From NCBI GenBank assembly GCA_002702205.1, contig NZYP01000042.1, forward strand, positions 11,448-17,882: a stretch of DNA of 6,435 bases, written 5' to 3'. Each line of letters opens with the position of its first letter. Positions within the stretch are counted from its first letter, which is position 1. The translations under genes and the position numbers were made by a program. Shown one piece after another: positions 1-6,435 of the stretch. The notes below the pieces were generated by a model. The model did no database searches, had not been told where the DNA came from, and was given only the letters and a program-made list of their open reading frames with translations. The stretch comes from Flammeovirgaceae bacterium (GTDB lineage Bacteria; Bacteroidota; Bacteroidia; Cytophagales; MED-G16).

Positions 1-15
1 AATTAATATTATCAT

Positions 16-765
16 ATGTTATATAACTTCAAAAACAAAACTGCTTTAATTACTGGTGGCTCAAAAGGTATAGGTAAAGACATTGTAAAGAAATTTGTAA
101 ATGCAAACTGTAATGTTGCTTTTACTTATTTATCTAGTGATGAAGAAGCCTTAAAAATTGAAAAAGAATTTAAAAAAACAGGAATTAAAATTAAAAAATA
201 TAAGTCAGACGCATCAAATTTTGAAGAAAGTATAAAACTTATTGAGGATGTAATTAATGAATTTGGTGGCTTAGATATTTTAGTCAATAATGCCGGGATA
301 ACTAAAGACAATTTATTACTGAGGATGGATGAGGAAGCATGGAAAAAAGTTATTGATATTAATCTCAATTCTTGCTTTAATTTAACTAAATCCTCTGTTA
401 AAGAATTCATGAGAAAGAAGGAGGGAGTTATAATTAATATCAGCTCAATTGTAGGTGTTAAGGGGAATCCTGGTCAATCAAACTATGCCGCTTCCAAGGC
501 TGGAGTAAATGGCTTTACCAAATCTGTTGCTCTAGAATTAGCTTCAAGAAATATTAGATGTAATGCAATTGCTCCAGGGTTCATAGAAACGGATATGACT
601 AAAAAAGATGGTTCAAATTTACTTGAAAAATGGATAGAGTCAATACCTCTTAAAAGAGCTGGAAGTGTGGGCGATGTCTCAGAATTATGTTTATTTTTAG
701 CTTCAGATAAAGCTACTTATATAACTGGACAGGTAATAAACGTAGATGGTGGATTAGTTACTTAA
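16..765 (+). CDS. fabG: 3-oxoacyl-ACP reductase FabG (short-chain dehydrogenase)
   Basis: This cytoplasmic NADPH-dependent reductase reduces 3-oxoacyl-ACP to 3-hydroxyacyl-ACP in type II fatty-acid elongation. The 249 residues are a normal full length for FabG. Visible classical SDR features are the Rossmann cofactor motif TGGSKGIG at residues 13-20, NNAG at 91-94, Asn116, and the catalytic Ser144, Tyr157 and Lys161 (YAASK at 157-161). PGFIETDM follows at 187-194, and the C-terminal TGQVINVDGG is typical of FabG. The start is the first possible ATG, because an in-frame TAA lies at 4-6; no Shine-Dalgarno is seen in the 15 bp available upstream. The last 8 bp overlap the end of clpC on the other strand. 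Nothing in the gene looks broken. Other SDR enzymes share the fold, so a paralogue with another 3-oxoacyl or 3-hydroxy substrate is possible, but the overall sequence is most FabG-like. Its upstream neighbours lie outside the window. Confidence 0.9.
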   Translation: MLYNFKNKTALITGGSKGIGKDIVKKFVNANCNVAFTYLSSDEEALKIEKEFKKTGIKIKKYKSDASNFEESIKLIEDVINEFGGLDILVNNAGITKDNLLLRMDEEAWKKVIDINLNSCFNLTKSSVKEFMRKKEGVIINISSIVGVKGNPGQSNYAASKAGVNGFTKSVALELASRNIRCNAIAPGFIETDMTKKDGSNLLEKWIESIPLKRAGSVGDVSELCLFLASDKATYITGQVINVDGGLVT

Positions 766-3280
766 TCTTCTTCTTTGAATCTAATTTTTTGATTTTTATC
801 TCCTCTTTTTTTGAATCAAAGTCAGCACTTATAATATCTCCTTTCTTCAAATTACCAGATAAAATTTCTTCTGCAAGAACATCTTCTAAATATTTTTGGA
901 TAGCTCTTTCTAATGGTCTCGCACCATACTTAGGATTGTAACCCTTTTTAATTAAAAAGTCTTTACATTCTTTTGATAATTTAATCTTGTAACCAATTTC
1001 GTTGGCTTTTTTGTAAAGCTTCTCAAGGTTTATATCTATTATCTTATATAAATTATCTCTGGTAAGAGAATTGAATACGATTATATCATCTAATCTGTTA
1101 ATAAACTCAGGGTTGAAAGTTCTTTGTAACGCTTTATCAATAGTTGATTTAAGATTTTCATTAACATTGTCAGCTCTTGACTTTGTTTCAAATCCAATAC
1201 CAGCACCAAAATCTTGAACATCTCTAGCCCCTATATTTGAGGTCATTATCATGATAGTATTTCTAAAATCAACTCTGTGACCCAAACCATCAGTTAAAAA
1301 TCCTTCGTCAAGAATTTGAAGTAATAAATTGAAAACATCTGGATGTGCTTTTTCAATTTCATCTAAAAGAATTATACTATATGGTTTTCTTCTTACTTTC
1401 TCACTGAGTTGACCTCCTTCCTCATAACCTACATAACCTGGAGGAGCACCAACTAATCTTGAAATTGAAAATTTCTCCATGTATTCAGACATGTCTACTC
1501 TTATGAGCGAGTCATCTTTATCAAAAAGATATTTTGAAAGAACTTTTGCAAGCTCTGTCTTTCCAACACCAGTTGGTCCCAAAAATATAAATGAACCAAT
1601 AGGTTTTTTTGGATCTTTAAGACCTACTCTATTTCTTTTAATGGCACGAACCAGCTTATCAATAGCATTATCTTGTCCAATTACCTCCTTTGATAATTCT
1701 TTTGACATTCCTAAAAGCCTACTACTTTCATTCTGAGCAATCCTATCAACTGGAATACCAGTAACCATTGACACTACTTCAGAAATATTTTTTTCGTTAA
1801 CTTTATGTCTCTTCTTCTTTGATTCTTCAAGCCACTTTTTTTTCTGTACATCAAGTTCAGCAAGTAATTTCTTTTCGGTATCACGTAACTGAGCTGCCTC
1901 CTCGTATTTTTGATTTTGAACAACTTGATTTTTTTGATTTTTAATCTCTTCAATCTTATTTTCAATATCTATTATAACTTCAGGCACATCAAGATTATGC
2001 ATATGTACTCTAGAACCGGCCTCATCCATTAAATCAATTGCTTTATCTGGCAGAAACCTGTCACTTATGTACCTATCAGAAAGACTGACACAAGCCTCAA
2101 TAGCTTGCTGTGAGTATGTTACATTATGGTGTGATTCGTATTTATCTTTGATATTATCTAAGATATTTTTGGTCTCCTCTGCAGTTGTAGGATCTACTAC
2201 AACTACTTGAAATCTTCTAGCTAAGGCCCCGTCTTTTTCAACATACTGCCTGTACTCATCTAAAGTTGTTGCACCAATACACTGTAATTCACCTCTGGCA
2301 AGAGCTGGTTTAAACATATTAGAGGCATCTAGAGAGCCAGAGGCTCCACCTGCTCCAACAATAGTATGAAGTTCATCTATAAAGAGTATAACATCATCAG
2401 ATTTTTCAATTTCAGTCATTATTGCCTTCATCCTCTCCTCGAACTGGCCTCTATATTTAGTCCCTGCAACCAGAGAAGCAAGGTCAAGTGTGACTACCCT
2501 CTTGTTGTGAAGTATTCTAGAAACTTTTTTCTGAGTAATTCTAAGAGCTAATGCTTCAGCAATTGCTGTCTTACCAACTCCAGGCTCACCAATAAGTATT
2601 GGATTATTCTTCTTTCTCCTAGTAAGTATTTGCGCCACCCTATCTATTTCTTTCTCTCTTCCAATTACTGGATCCAATTTATCTTTAGCAGCAAGCTCTG
2701 TGAGATCTTTTCCAAAATTATCTAGTATTGGTGTCTTAGATTTTTCTTTTGATTTAGATGTTTTGGATGGTGATATCGGTCCTTTTGATTTTGGCAAGTC
2801 GTCATCATCTAAAGGTTCTGATGAGGTAGTACCTTGGGGCTTGCTAGTCTGATACTCCAAAAGCTCCTTTACAACATCATAAGTAACATCAAATTTATCC
2901 AATATTTGAGTTGCAATATTGTCCTCGTCTCTGAGTATAGATAGTAGAAGATGTTCAGTACCAATTAATTTACTTTTAAAAATTTTAGCTTCTAAATAGG
3001 TAATTTTTAGGACTTTTTCTGTCTGTCTTGTAAGAGGGATATTTGACATATTTTTTAAATTACTAACACTAGTATTTTTAGTATTATGTTCTACTGAGGC
3101 TCTCAAATCTTCAAGACTTATACCTAACTTTTTTAATAAGCTTATAGCTACTCCTTCTCCTTCTCTAATAACTCCAAGCAATAAATGCTCAGTTCCAATG
3201 TAGTCATGTCCTAGACGGAGTGCTTCCTCTCTGCTGAGAGAAATAACTTCTTTAACTCTATTTGAAAATTTAGCTTCCAT
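758..3280 (-). CDS. clpC: ClpC, AAA+ unfoldase subunit of the Clp protease
   Basis: This hexameric ATPase unfolds substrates and feeds them to ClpP in the cytoplasm. At 840 residues it is full length. The order is as follows: two Clp_N repeats (about 1-145), each with a GTEH motif (29-32 and 107-110); a Lys/Ser/Pro/Asp-rich linker (about 146-184); D1 with Walker A GEPGVGKT (231-238), Walker B VILFIDE (297-303) and an ALARRF arginine-finger segment; a middle domain with a UVR-like stretch ([15 protein letters not shown], about 457-471); D2 with Walker A GPTGVGKT (568-575), Walker B IILLDE (636-641) and NPEFINRLD (723-731); and the ClpB-type C-terminal domain, ending in a Lys-rich tail. The GIGF loop at 694-697 is the ClpP-docking loop, which ClpB lacks. 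This, together with the short UVR-type middle domain, makes it ClpC and not ClpB. The ATG at 3280 gives the usual N-terminus. It lies 55 bp downstream of the WbqC-family gene, and its 3' end overlaps fabG convergently. No CIRCE-like repeat is seen upstream. Confidence 0.96.
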   Translation of the reverse strand: MEAKFSNRVKEVISLSREEALRLGHDYIGTEHLLLGVIREGEGVAISLLKKLGISLEDLRASVEHNTKNTSVSNLKNMSNIPLTRQTEKVLKITYLEAKIFKSKLIGTEHLLLSILRDEDNIATQILDKFDVTYDVVKELLEYQTSKPQGTTSSEPLDDDDLPKSKGPISPSKTSKSKEKSKTPILDNFGKDLTELAAKDKLDPVIGREKEIDRVAQILTRRKKNNPILIGEPGVGKTAIAEALALRITQKKVSRILHNKRVVTLDLASLVAGTKYRGQFEERMKAIMTEIEKSDDVILFIDELHTIVGAGGASGSLDASNMFKPALARGELQCIGATTLDEYRQYVEKDGALARRFQVVVVDPTTAEETKNILDNIKDKYESHHNVTYSQQAIEACVSLSDRYISDRFLPDKAIDLMDEAGSRVHMHNLDVPEVIIDIENKIEEIKNQKNQVVQNQKYEEAAQLRDTEKKLLAELDVQKKKWLEESKKKRHKVNEKNISEVVSMVTGIPVDRIAQNESSRLLGMSKELSKEVIGQDNAIDKLVRAIKRNRVGLKDPKKPIGSFIFLGPTGVGKTELAKVLSKYLFDKDDSLIRVDMSEYMEKFSISRLVGAPPGYVGYEEGGQLSEKVRRKPYSIILLDEIEKAHPDVFNLLLQILDEGFLTDGLGHRVDFRNTIMIMTSNIGARDVQDFGAGIGFETKSRADNVNENLKSTIDKALQRTFNPEFINRLDDIIVFNSLTRDNLYKIIDINLEKLYKKANEIGYKIKLSKECKDFLIKKGYNPKYGARPLERAIQKYLEDVLAEEILSGNLKKGDIISADFDSKKEEIKIKKLDSKKKIK

Positions 3281-3293
3281 ATTCTTTTATACG

Positions 3294-3325
3294 TAAGGAT
3301 AATCTATTTTGGTAAAAAAACACAA
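3294..3325 (-). promoter_or_regulatory. Possible clpC promoter in the 55-bp gap
   Basis: Reading the minus strand, TTG at 3325-3323 is followed after 21 nt by TATCCTTA at 3301-3294. This is a partial match to the Bacteroidota -33/-7 pattern TTG...TAnnTTTG: the TA and two of the three T's match, and the final G is replaced by A. Transcription would begin roughly 10 bp before the clpC ATG. The gap is very AT-rich and chance matches are likely, so clpC could instead be transcribed only from upstream of the WbqC-family gene. Confidence 0.22.
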
Positions 3326-3335
3326 TTATTTTTTT

Positions 3336-3929
3336 TTAAAAGTTTCTTATGTAGAAACCACTTTCTGGTCCTTTTAAAAAAAGTAAATCAACTATACTTA
3401 TTCTATAATCAAAATTCTTGCCAAGAAAAAAATCTTTCCTCATTATATCCACTTCTTTAATAGAAGACAAACTAGTTTCATCATTAAATATTGTGTTTTT
3501 ATAATTAAAACTATTAAATGAAGTTGTTTTAGAAAGTTTTTGGTCAAAGTTTAATAAATCTAAAAAAAGTGACAATAAGTCATAGTTTAGGTCAACCAAA
3601 AAAGTATGGTTAAGGTTTAGGACCTGCTTAATTGAATCTATATAAAAAATAAAGTAAGGGAATTTTCCATAAGACGATTGTAGAGATTGCATATGGCTAT
3701 TAATCCAATTTTGTTTATAATCTATTTTAATATCTCTTTGATATTTAAAATTATTTTTAATTATTGTTGGTACTTTAACAGAAAAAAAACCATTTTCATT
3801 ACAAAGATAAGCCTTATCAAAAAGTTTAGAACGATCAAAATTCAGGTTGATCTCGTATCTTATATTTTGGTTTGCAATATCTTTAAAGTAGTTTACTCTC
3901 GGCAAATATTCAGGTTCAAGTAAAATCAT
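3336..3929 (-). CDS. WbqC-family protein of unknown biochemical role
   Basis: I recognise this 197-residue protein as a WbqC-like family member of the Bacteroidota type. It starts with the family signature MILLEPEYLPRVNYF at 1-15. Its most conserved-looking block is about 67-92, with IKIDYKQNW, a conserved-looking HMQSLQSSYG and FPYF. DLNYDLL follows around 113-119, and the usual closing motif ISIVDLLFLKGPES is at 177-190. Some family members sit in O-antigen or sugar-modification clusters, but as far as I know the activity of Bacteroidota members has not been established, and nothing here adds to it. The start at 3929 is chosen because the family motif begins there. Earlier in-frame ATGs at 3959 and 4028 would add a hydrophobic, Lys-rich extension read antisense to the 5' end of mltG. 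No signal peptide or clear membrane segment is present from the chosen start, so it is probably cytoplasmic. It precedes clpC in the same direction. Confidence 0.85.
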   Translation of the reverse strand: MILLEPEYLPRVNYFKDIANQNIRYEINLNFDRSKLFDKAYLCNENGFFSVKVPTIIKNNFKYQRDIKIDYKQNWINSHMQSLQSSYGKFPYFIFYIDSIKQVLNLNHTFLVDLNYDLLSLFLDLLNFDQKLSKTTSFNSFNYKNTIFNDETSLSSIKEVDIMRKDFFLGKNFDYRISIVDLLFLKGPESGFYIRNF

Positions 3930-3957
3930 TATTTTTATCTTTAAAAGTAAATATAGC
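3930..3957. promoter_or_regulatory. Divergent 28-bp spacer between WbqC-family gene and mltG
   Basis: This AT-rich spacer separates two divergent start codons. Reading leftward, TATATTTA (3955-3948) is one base from the Bacteroidota -7 box TAnnTTTG. Reading rightward, TATCTTTA (3936-3943) is likewise one base off. Neither has a TTG -33 box at a good distance. If both are used, the transcripts would have leaders of only about 10 nt and each -33 region would lie inside the other gene. This reading is tentative, because such near-matches are common in AT-rich DNA. Confidence 0.25.
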
Positions 3958-4986
3958 ATGACAAAAAAAAAGATTTTAATACCCTTTATAATTTTCTCTA
4001 CTGTACTCACAACATCTAGCGTGTACATTTATCAGATGTTATATGCACCAAATTTTCTTATTAATCAACCTGAAAAATTTATAATTATAAAAGAAGAAAC
4101 AAAATTTGATCAGCTAAGAAACAAGTTAATTGAGGACACACTTCTGAATGATGTCATTTCATTTAGTGTTCTAAGTAAATTAATGGACTATGATGATAAT
4201 ATAAAGATAGGCGCATATAGAGTTAAGACAAATATGTCCAACTACAATATGATCAGTATGTTGAGGTCAGGAAACCAGACCCCAATTAATATTACTTTTA
4301 GTTATGCACGGAAAATAGACGATCTAGCTGAAAAAATAACTGAGAAATTAATGATTTCTAATGAGGATTTGATGAAATATTTAGTTGAAAATATTGATAA
4401 ATATAAAGGCTTTAATGAGATGGATATAATTAGTGTTTTTCTTCCTGATACATATGAAGTTTATTGGAATATATCACCTAAAAACTTAGTTGATAAGATG
4501 TACTCAGAATATAAAAAGTTCTGGGATGCTGATAGAATGAGAAAGCTTGAAAATATTAATCTCAATAAAAAAGAAGCTATAATTTTAGCATCTATTGTTG
4601 CATCCGAAACAAGAATGATAGATGAGGCGGATAGAATCGCTGGAGTTTATATGAATAGATTAAATAAGAATATGAGACTTCAGGCAGATCCTACATTGGT
4701 TTTTGCAGCTAATGACTTTACCATAAGAAGGGTACTAAATAAACATAAAAAAATAAAATCACCATACAATACATACATCCATAAGGGACTCCCACCAGGC
4801 CCTATAAGATTAACTCCAAAAAACTATATTGATGCAGTATTAAATTATGAGAAACACAATTATATTTTTTTCTGCGCAAAAGAAGACTTCTCTGGTTACC
4901 ATTCATTTGCTACAAATCTTGGAGATCATAATAGAAATGCTAGAAAGTTTCAAAGGGCACTTAATGAAAGGAAAATTTATAGATAA
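3958..4986 (+). CDS. mltG: Endolytic murein transglycosylase MltG (YceG-like)
   Basis: MltG cleaves nascent peptidoglycan strands at the outer face of the inner membrane and is thought to set glycan strand length by terminating polymerisation. The 342 residues are the usual family size. Residues about 5-27 form one N-terminal membrane anchor after a Lys-rich start (MTKKK), so the rest should be periplasmic. The segment about 40-105 looks like the LysM-like part of the family. The catalytic domain carries LPDTYEVYW (162-170) and ASIVASET (211-218), whose Glu217 corresponds to the catalytic Glu218 of the E. coli enzyme. It continues with DRIAGVYMNRL (225-235), MRLQADPT (239-246), SPYNTY (268-273) and GLPPGPI (277-283), then a FSGYHSFATNLGDHN segment near the end. 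All key motifs are intact. It is the first gene of a tight three-gene cluster; its TAA overlaps the next ATG by one base. Codons 2-5 contain a run of nine A's (3963-3971). No Shine-Dalgarno is seen. Confidence 0.95.
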   Translation: MTKKKILIPFIIFSTVLTTSSVYIYQMLYAPNFLINQPEKFIIIKEETKFDQLRNKLIEDTLLNDVISFSVLSKLMDYDDNIKIGAYRVKTNMSNYNMISMLRSGNQTPINITFSYARKIDDLAEKITEKLMISNEDLMKYLVENIDKYKGFNEMDIISVFLPDTYEVYWNISPKNLVDKMYSEYKKFWDADRMRKLENINLNKKEAIILASIVASETRMIDEADRIAGVYMNRLNKNMRLQADPTLVFAANDFTIRRVLNKHKKIKSPYNTYIHKGLPPGPIRLTPKNYIDAVLNYEKHNYIFFCAKEDFSGYHSFATNLGDHNRNARKFQRALNERKIYR

Positions 4987-5396
4987 TGATAAAAGGAGAA
5001 ATAGAATTAAGAGTTCGATATTCTGACACAGACAAGATGGGGTATTTGTACTATGGAAGATATGCCAACTTCTATGAGGTGGCAAGGGTTGAACTATTTA
5101 GAAGTCTTGGTTTTTCATATAGAAATCTAGAAGATGAGGGAGTAGGAATGCCAGTTATAAATATGAACTCTAAATTTATTTATCCACTTAAATATGATGA
5201 GTTAGTTAGAGTTAAAACATTCATCAGGGAGAAACCATCTTCAGTAATAACTTTTGAATATGAAATTTTCAATGAAAATAAAGTTTTAGTAAATATTGGT
5301 AGAACTGAACTTACCTTTATTGACTTAAAGAAAAATAAAGTTGTAAGGTTGCCTAAGAAATTGGAAGAAATAATTAAAAAAAGTTTTGAAAAATAA
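4986..5396 (+). CDS. Acyl-CoA thioesterase, YbgC/FadM type (hotdog fold)
   Basis: This is a 136-residue single-hotdog thioesterase of the 4-hydroxybenzoyl-CoA thioesterase group, expected to hydrolyse acyl-CoA or related thioesters in the cytoplasm. The signature is RVRYSDTDKMGYLYYGRYANFYEVARVE at about 9-36. It contains the family's catalytic-type acidic residue (Asp16 in SDTDKMG) and the conserved Y-x-x-Y/F-x-E-x-x-R helix. The core strands follow (IYPLKYDELVRVKTFI, about 65-80), and length is standard. The substrate cannot be told from sequence: YbgC homologues in Proteobacteria act near the Tol-Pal system, while FadM acts in fatty-acid breakdown. The ATG shares its A with the mltG stop codon (TAATG), which implies translational coupling and co-transcription. 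The 3' end overlaps the start of the next gene by 11 nt. The link to mltG may reflect a phylum-level conserved arrangement; I infer no direct biochemical partnership from it. Confidence 0.9.
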   Translation: MIKGEIELRVRYSDTDKMGYLYYGRYANFYEVARVELFRSLGFSYRNLEDEGVGMPVINMNSKFIYPLKYDELVRVKTFIREKPSSVITFEYEIFNENKVLVNIGRTELTFIDLKKNKVVRLPKKLEEIIKKSFEK

Positions 5397-6306
5397 ACTG
5401 AAGCAAATTGTAGATTTTATAAGATCTTTATTCAAGAGCTTATACTTGGTTGATAATAAAATTACATATTACAACATCTATAAAATATTTATTAAAAAAT
5501 TAGCAGAGGATGAAATATTTGAAAGATCATTAGCTGTTGCATTCAGTTTTACAATTGCAACATTTCCTTTAATAATATTTCTCTTCACCTTAATACCGTA
5601 TATAAACTCATTGATACCAGAGATAGATTCAACAAAGATTCTTTTCTTTCTTGAAGGCGTAATGCCCCTGAATATGTATAACATTGCTGAAAATACAATT
5701 CTTGATTTAGTAGAGACTAAAAGAGGTGGTCTATTATCTTTTGGGGTTATCTTCTCATTACTCCTATCATCAAATGGATTTAATACACTAATTAAAACTT
5801 TTAATAGCTGTCATAAAATAAGAGAGAGTAGAAGTTTCTTTGAGACAAGATTAATTGCTATTATCCTAACTCTTGTTTTTTTTATCGTGATACTCATAGC
5901 TATTATTCTCTCAACTCTAGGAGATTATTTGATAAACATTATTTTAAATTATAATTTATTTGATAACATCGAGTATTACACAATAATGCTTATCAAGATA
6001 TTAATATTATTTATATCCTTTTACCTTGGGATATCATCTATTTTTTATTTCGCTCCAGTAACCCACAATAGGTGGACCTTTATATCTTCTGGATCAATAA
6101 TATCTGCAATTGGATGTGTTTTAATATCACTAGCTCTAGCTTTCTACATTAATAATTTTCCAACCTATAACAAACTTTATGGTTCTTTAGGTATCCTAAT
6201 AGTTTACATGGGATGGGTCTATGTTATATCTTCGATTATACTAGTCGGTTTCGAATGGAATACAAGTATTGACATTGCAATAAAAAAAATAAAGGCAAAA
6301 ATTTAA
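5386..6306 (+). CDS. YihY/BrkB-family integral membrane protein
   Basis: This 306-residue polytopic inner-membrane protein is of the YihY/BrkB family, sometimes wrongly named RNase BN. A cytoplasmic N-terminal stretch of about 45 residues precedes roughly six hydrophobic segments: about 49-73, 115-135, 155-179, 198-222, 231-255 and 264-290. Family landmarks are the SLAVAFSFTIATFPLIIF segment (48-65, matching the AxxFxxxxxxFP region of the family), the YFAPVTHNRW loop (221-230) and YNKLYGSLG (261-269), followed by the last helix ending in GFEWN. Length is normal. The function is unresolved: proposals for relatives include transport or envelope roles. The start is TTG at 5386: the in-frame stop at 5371-5373 leaves no ATG or GTG upstream, and the next in-frame Met is near residue 93, inside the family domain. 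It overlaps the thioesterase gene by 11 nt and ends the cluster that starts at mltG. T-runs (for example around 5876-5883) are in keeping with the base composition. Confidence 0.9.
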   Translation: MKNKLKQIVDFIRSLFKSLYLVDNKITYYNIYKIFIKKLAEDEIFERSLAVAFSFTIATFPLIIFLFTLIPYINSLIPEIDSTKILFFLEGVMPLNMYNIAENTILDLVETKRGGLLSFGVIFSLLLSSNGFNTLIKTFNSCHKIRESRSFFETRLIAIILTLVFFIVILIAIILSTLGDYLINIILNYNLFDNIEYYTIMLIKILILFISFYLGISSIFYFAPVTHNRWTFISSGSIISAIGCVLISLALAFYINNFPTYNKLYGSLGILIVYMGWVYVISSIILVGFEWNTSIDIAIKKIKAKI

Positions 6307-6315
6307 AATGGTATT

Positions 6316-6346
6316 TTTGGCAAGTCTACTAATTAGTATATTTTTG
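6316..6346 (+). promoter_or_regulatory. Promoter of tRNA-Ser, Bacteroidota -33/-7 type
   Basis: TTTG at 6316-6319 is followed by a spacer of exactly 19 nt (6320-6338) and then TATTTTTG at 6339-6346, which fits the Bacteroidota vegetative promoter pattern TTTG-N19-TAnnTTTG perfectly at every fixed position. Transcription should begin around 6350, giving a leader of about 10 nt before the mature tRNA 5' end at 6362. This is the strongest promoter in the window and the best single-site evidence for the phylum. Confidence 0.75.
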
Positions 6347-6353
6347 CTGCCAA
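6317..6353. repeat. Inverted repeat TTGGCA / TGCCAA across the promoter
   Basis: TTGGCA (6317-6322) and its exact reverse complement TGCCAA (6348-6353) are 25 nt apart. One more T-A pair and a G-T wobble extend the arms outward to 6315 and 6355. Between them lies a perfect 12-bp palindrome, TACTAATTAGTA (6327-6338), which ends at the base before the -7 box. The left arm overlaps the -33 box and the right arm lies at the expected transcription start. No T-run follows the right arm, so a factor-independent terminator is unlikely. It may be an operator-like site or chance symmetry. Confidence 0.4.
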
Positions 6354-6361
6354 GATAAAAC

Positions 6362-6435
6362 AGAGGAGTGGCAGAGTGGTCGAATGCGGCGGTCTTGAAA
6401 ACCGTTGTACCGCAAGGTACCGGGGGTTCGAATCC
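6362..6435 (+). tRNA. tRNA-Ser (anticodon TGA), 3' end cut by window
   Basis: This tRNA decodes UCA and other UCN serine codons. The 5' acceptor strand is AGAGGAG (6362-6368). The D stem is GCA/TGC around the loop GAGTGGTCGAA. The anticodon stem GCGGT/ACCGT holds the loop CTTGAAA with anticodon TGA at 6396-6398. The long variable arm expected of a serine tRNA is GTACC-GCAA-GGTAC (6406-6420, with a five-base-pair stem). The T arm starts with GGGGG and the TTCGAAT loop (6427-6433). The window ends after two bases of the 3' T-stem strand, so about 11 bases (the rest of the T stem, the acceptor 3' strand and the discriminator) are missing. Whether CCA is encoded cannot be seen. Confidence 0.96.

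Noticed and set aside
126..410. Open frame of 94 codons on the minus strand inside fabG.
   Set aside because: It lies wholly antisense to a clearly functional SDR gene, has no recognisable motif, and its composition is what AT-rich coding DNA gives on the reverse strand.
774..817. Direct repeat TTTGAATC near the clpC 3' end.
   Set aside because: Both copies encode the repeated DSKK in the Lys-rich ClpC tail; this is coding low complexity and not a separate element.
1479..1736. Open frame of 85 codons on the plus strand inside clpC.
   Set aside because: It is antisense to the highly conserved D2 Walker A region of ClpC and has no independent features.
3930..4028. Extension of the WbqC-family protein to an upstream ATG at 4028 or 3959, which would add a hydrophobic N-terminus resembling a membrane anchor.
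   Set aside because: The family signature begins directly at the ATG at 3929, and the extension would run antisense over the start of the well-supported mltG gene. The hydrophobic stretch is best explained as the antisense reading of mltG's own 5' end.
4993..4998. AAGGAG, which resembles a strong Shine-Dalgarno site, near the thioesterase start.
   Set aside because: It lies after the ATG at 4986, within codons 3-5, and no plausible in-frame ATG, GTG or TTG follows at a usable distance before the conserved hotdog motif.
6317..6353. The TTGGCA/TGCCAA hairpin as a factor-independent terminator of the mltG cluster.
   Set aside because: The arms are short with a 25-nt loop, no T-run follows, and the promoter boxes of the tRNA lie inside it.
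6362..6435. tRNA-Ser as an integration site for a mobile element.
   Set aside because: Serine tRNAs are common attachment sites, but the 3' end and everything downstream lie outside the window, and no integrase or repeat of the tRNA end is visible.

Overview
The window looks like ordinary core chromosome of an AT-rich bacterium (about 30% G+C by eye), most likely Bacteroidota and probably Flavobacteriia-like. Three things point there: a WbqC-family protein of the kind common in that phylum; an upstream region before the tRNA with the Bacteroidota promoter pattern TTTG-N19-TAnnTTTG; and a general lack of Shine-Dalgarno sequences before starts that are otherwise well placed. The standard code fits, since tryptophans are TGG and no in-frame TGA is needed. 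I could not run a database search, so the taxonomy is inferred.

Layout: (1) 16-765 (+) is a complete FabG-type 3-oxoacyl-ACP reductase. (2) 758-3280 (-) is a complete ClpC AAA+ unfoldase, convergent with fabG and overlapping its 3' end by 8 bp. (3) 3336-3929 (-) is a small WbqC-family protein upstream of clpC in the same direction. (4) Only 28 bp separate it from a divergent, tightly packed rightward cluster: the MltG endolytic transglycosylase (3958-4986), a hotdog-fold acyl-CoA thioesterase of the YbgC/FadM type (4986-5396) and a YihY/BrkB-family membrane protein (5386-6306). (5) A short gap with a convincing promoter leads to tRNA-Ser(TGA), which is cut off by the right end of the window.

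The rightward cluster has a 1-nt overlap (TAATG) and then an 11-nt overlap with a TTG start, so the three proteins are probably co-transcribed and translationally coupled. Its theme is the cell envelope: glycan strand termination, acyl-thioester hydrolysis and an inner-membrane protein of unsettled function. ClpC supplies protein quality control with ClpP (not in the window), and FabG supplies fatty-acid elongation. There is no gene-free stretch longer than about 55 bp. I saw no mobile element, CRISPR array, phage gene or defence module, and I do not think the window holds a new system. The points most worth a second look are the promoter-spanning dyad before tRNA-Ser, the overlapping convergent gene ends, the TTG start in the packed operon and the very short divergent wbqC-type/mltG spacer.
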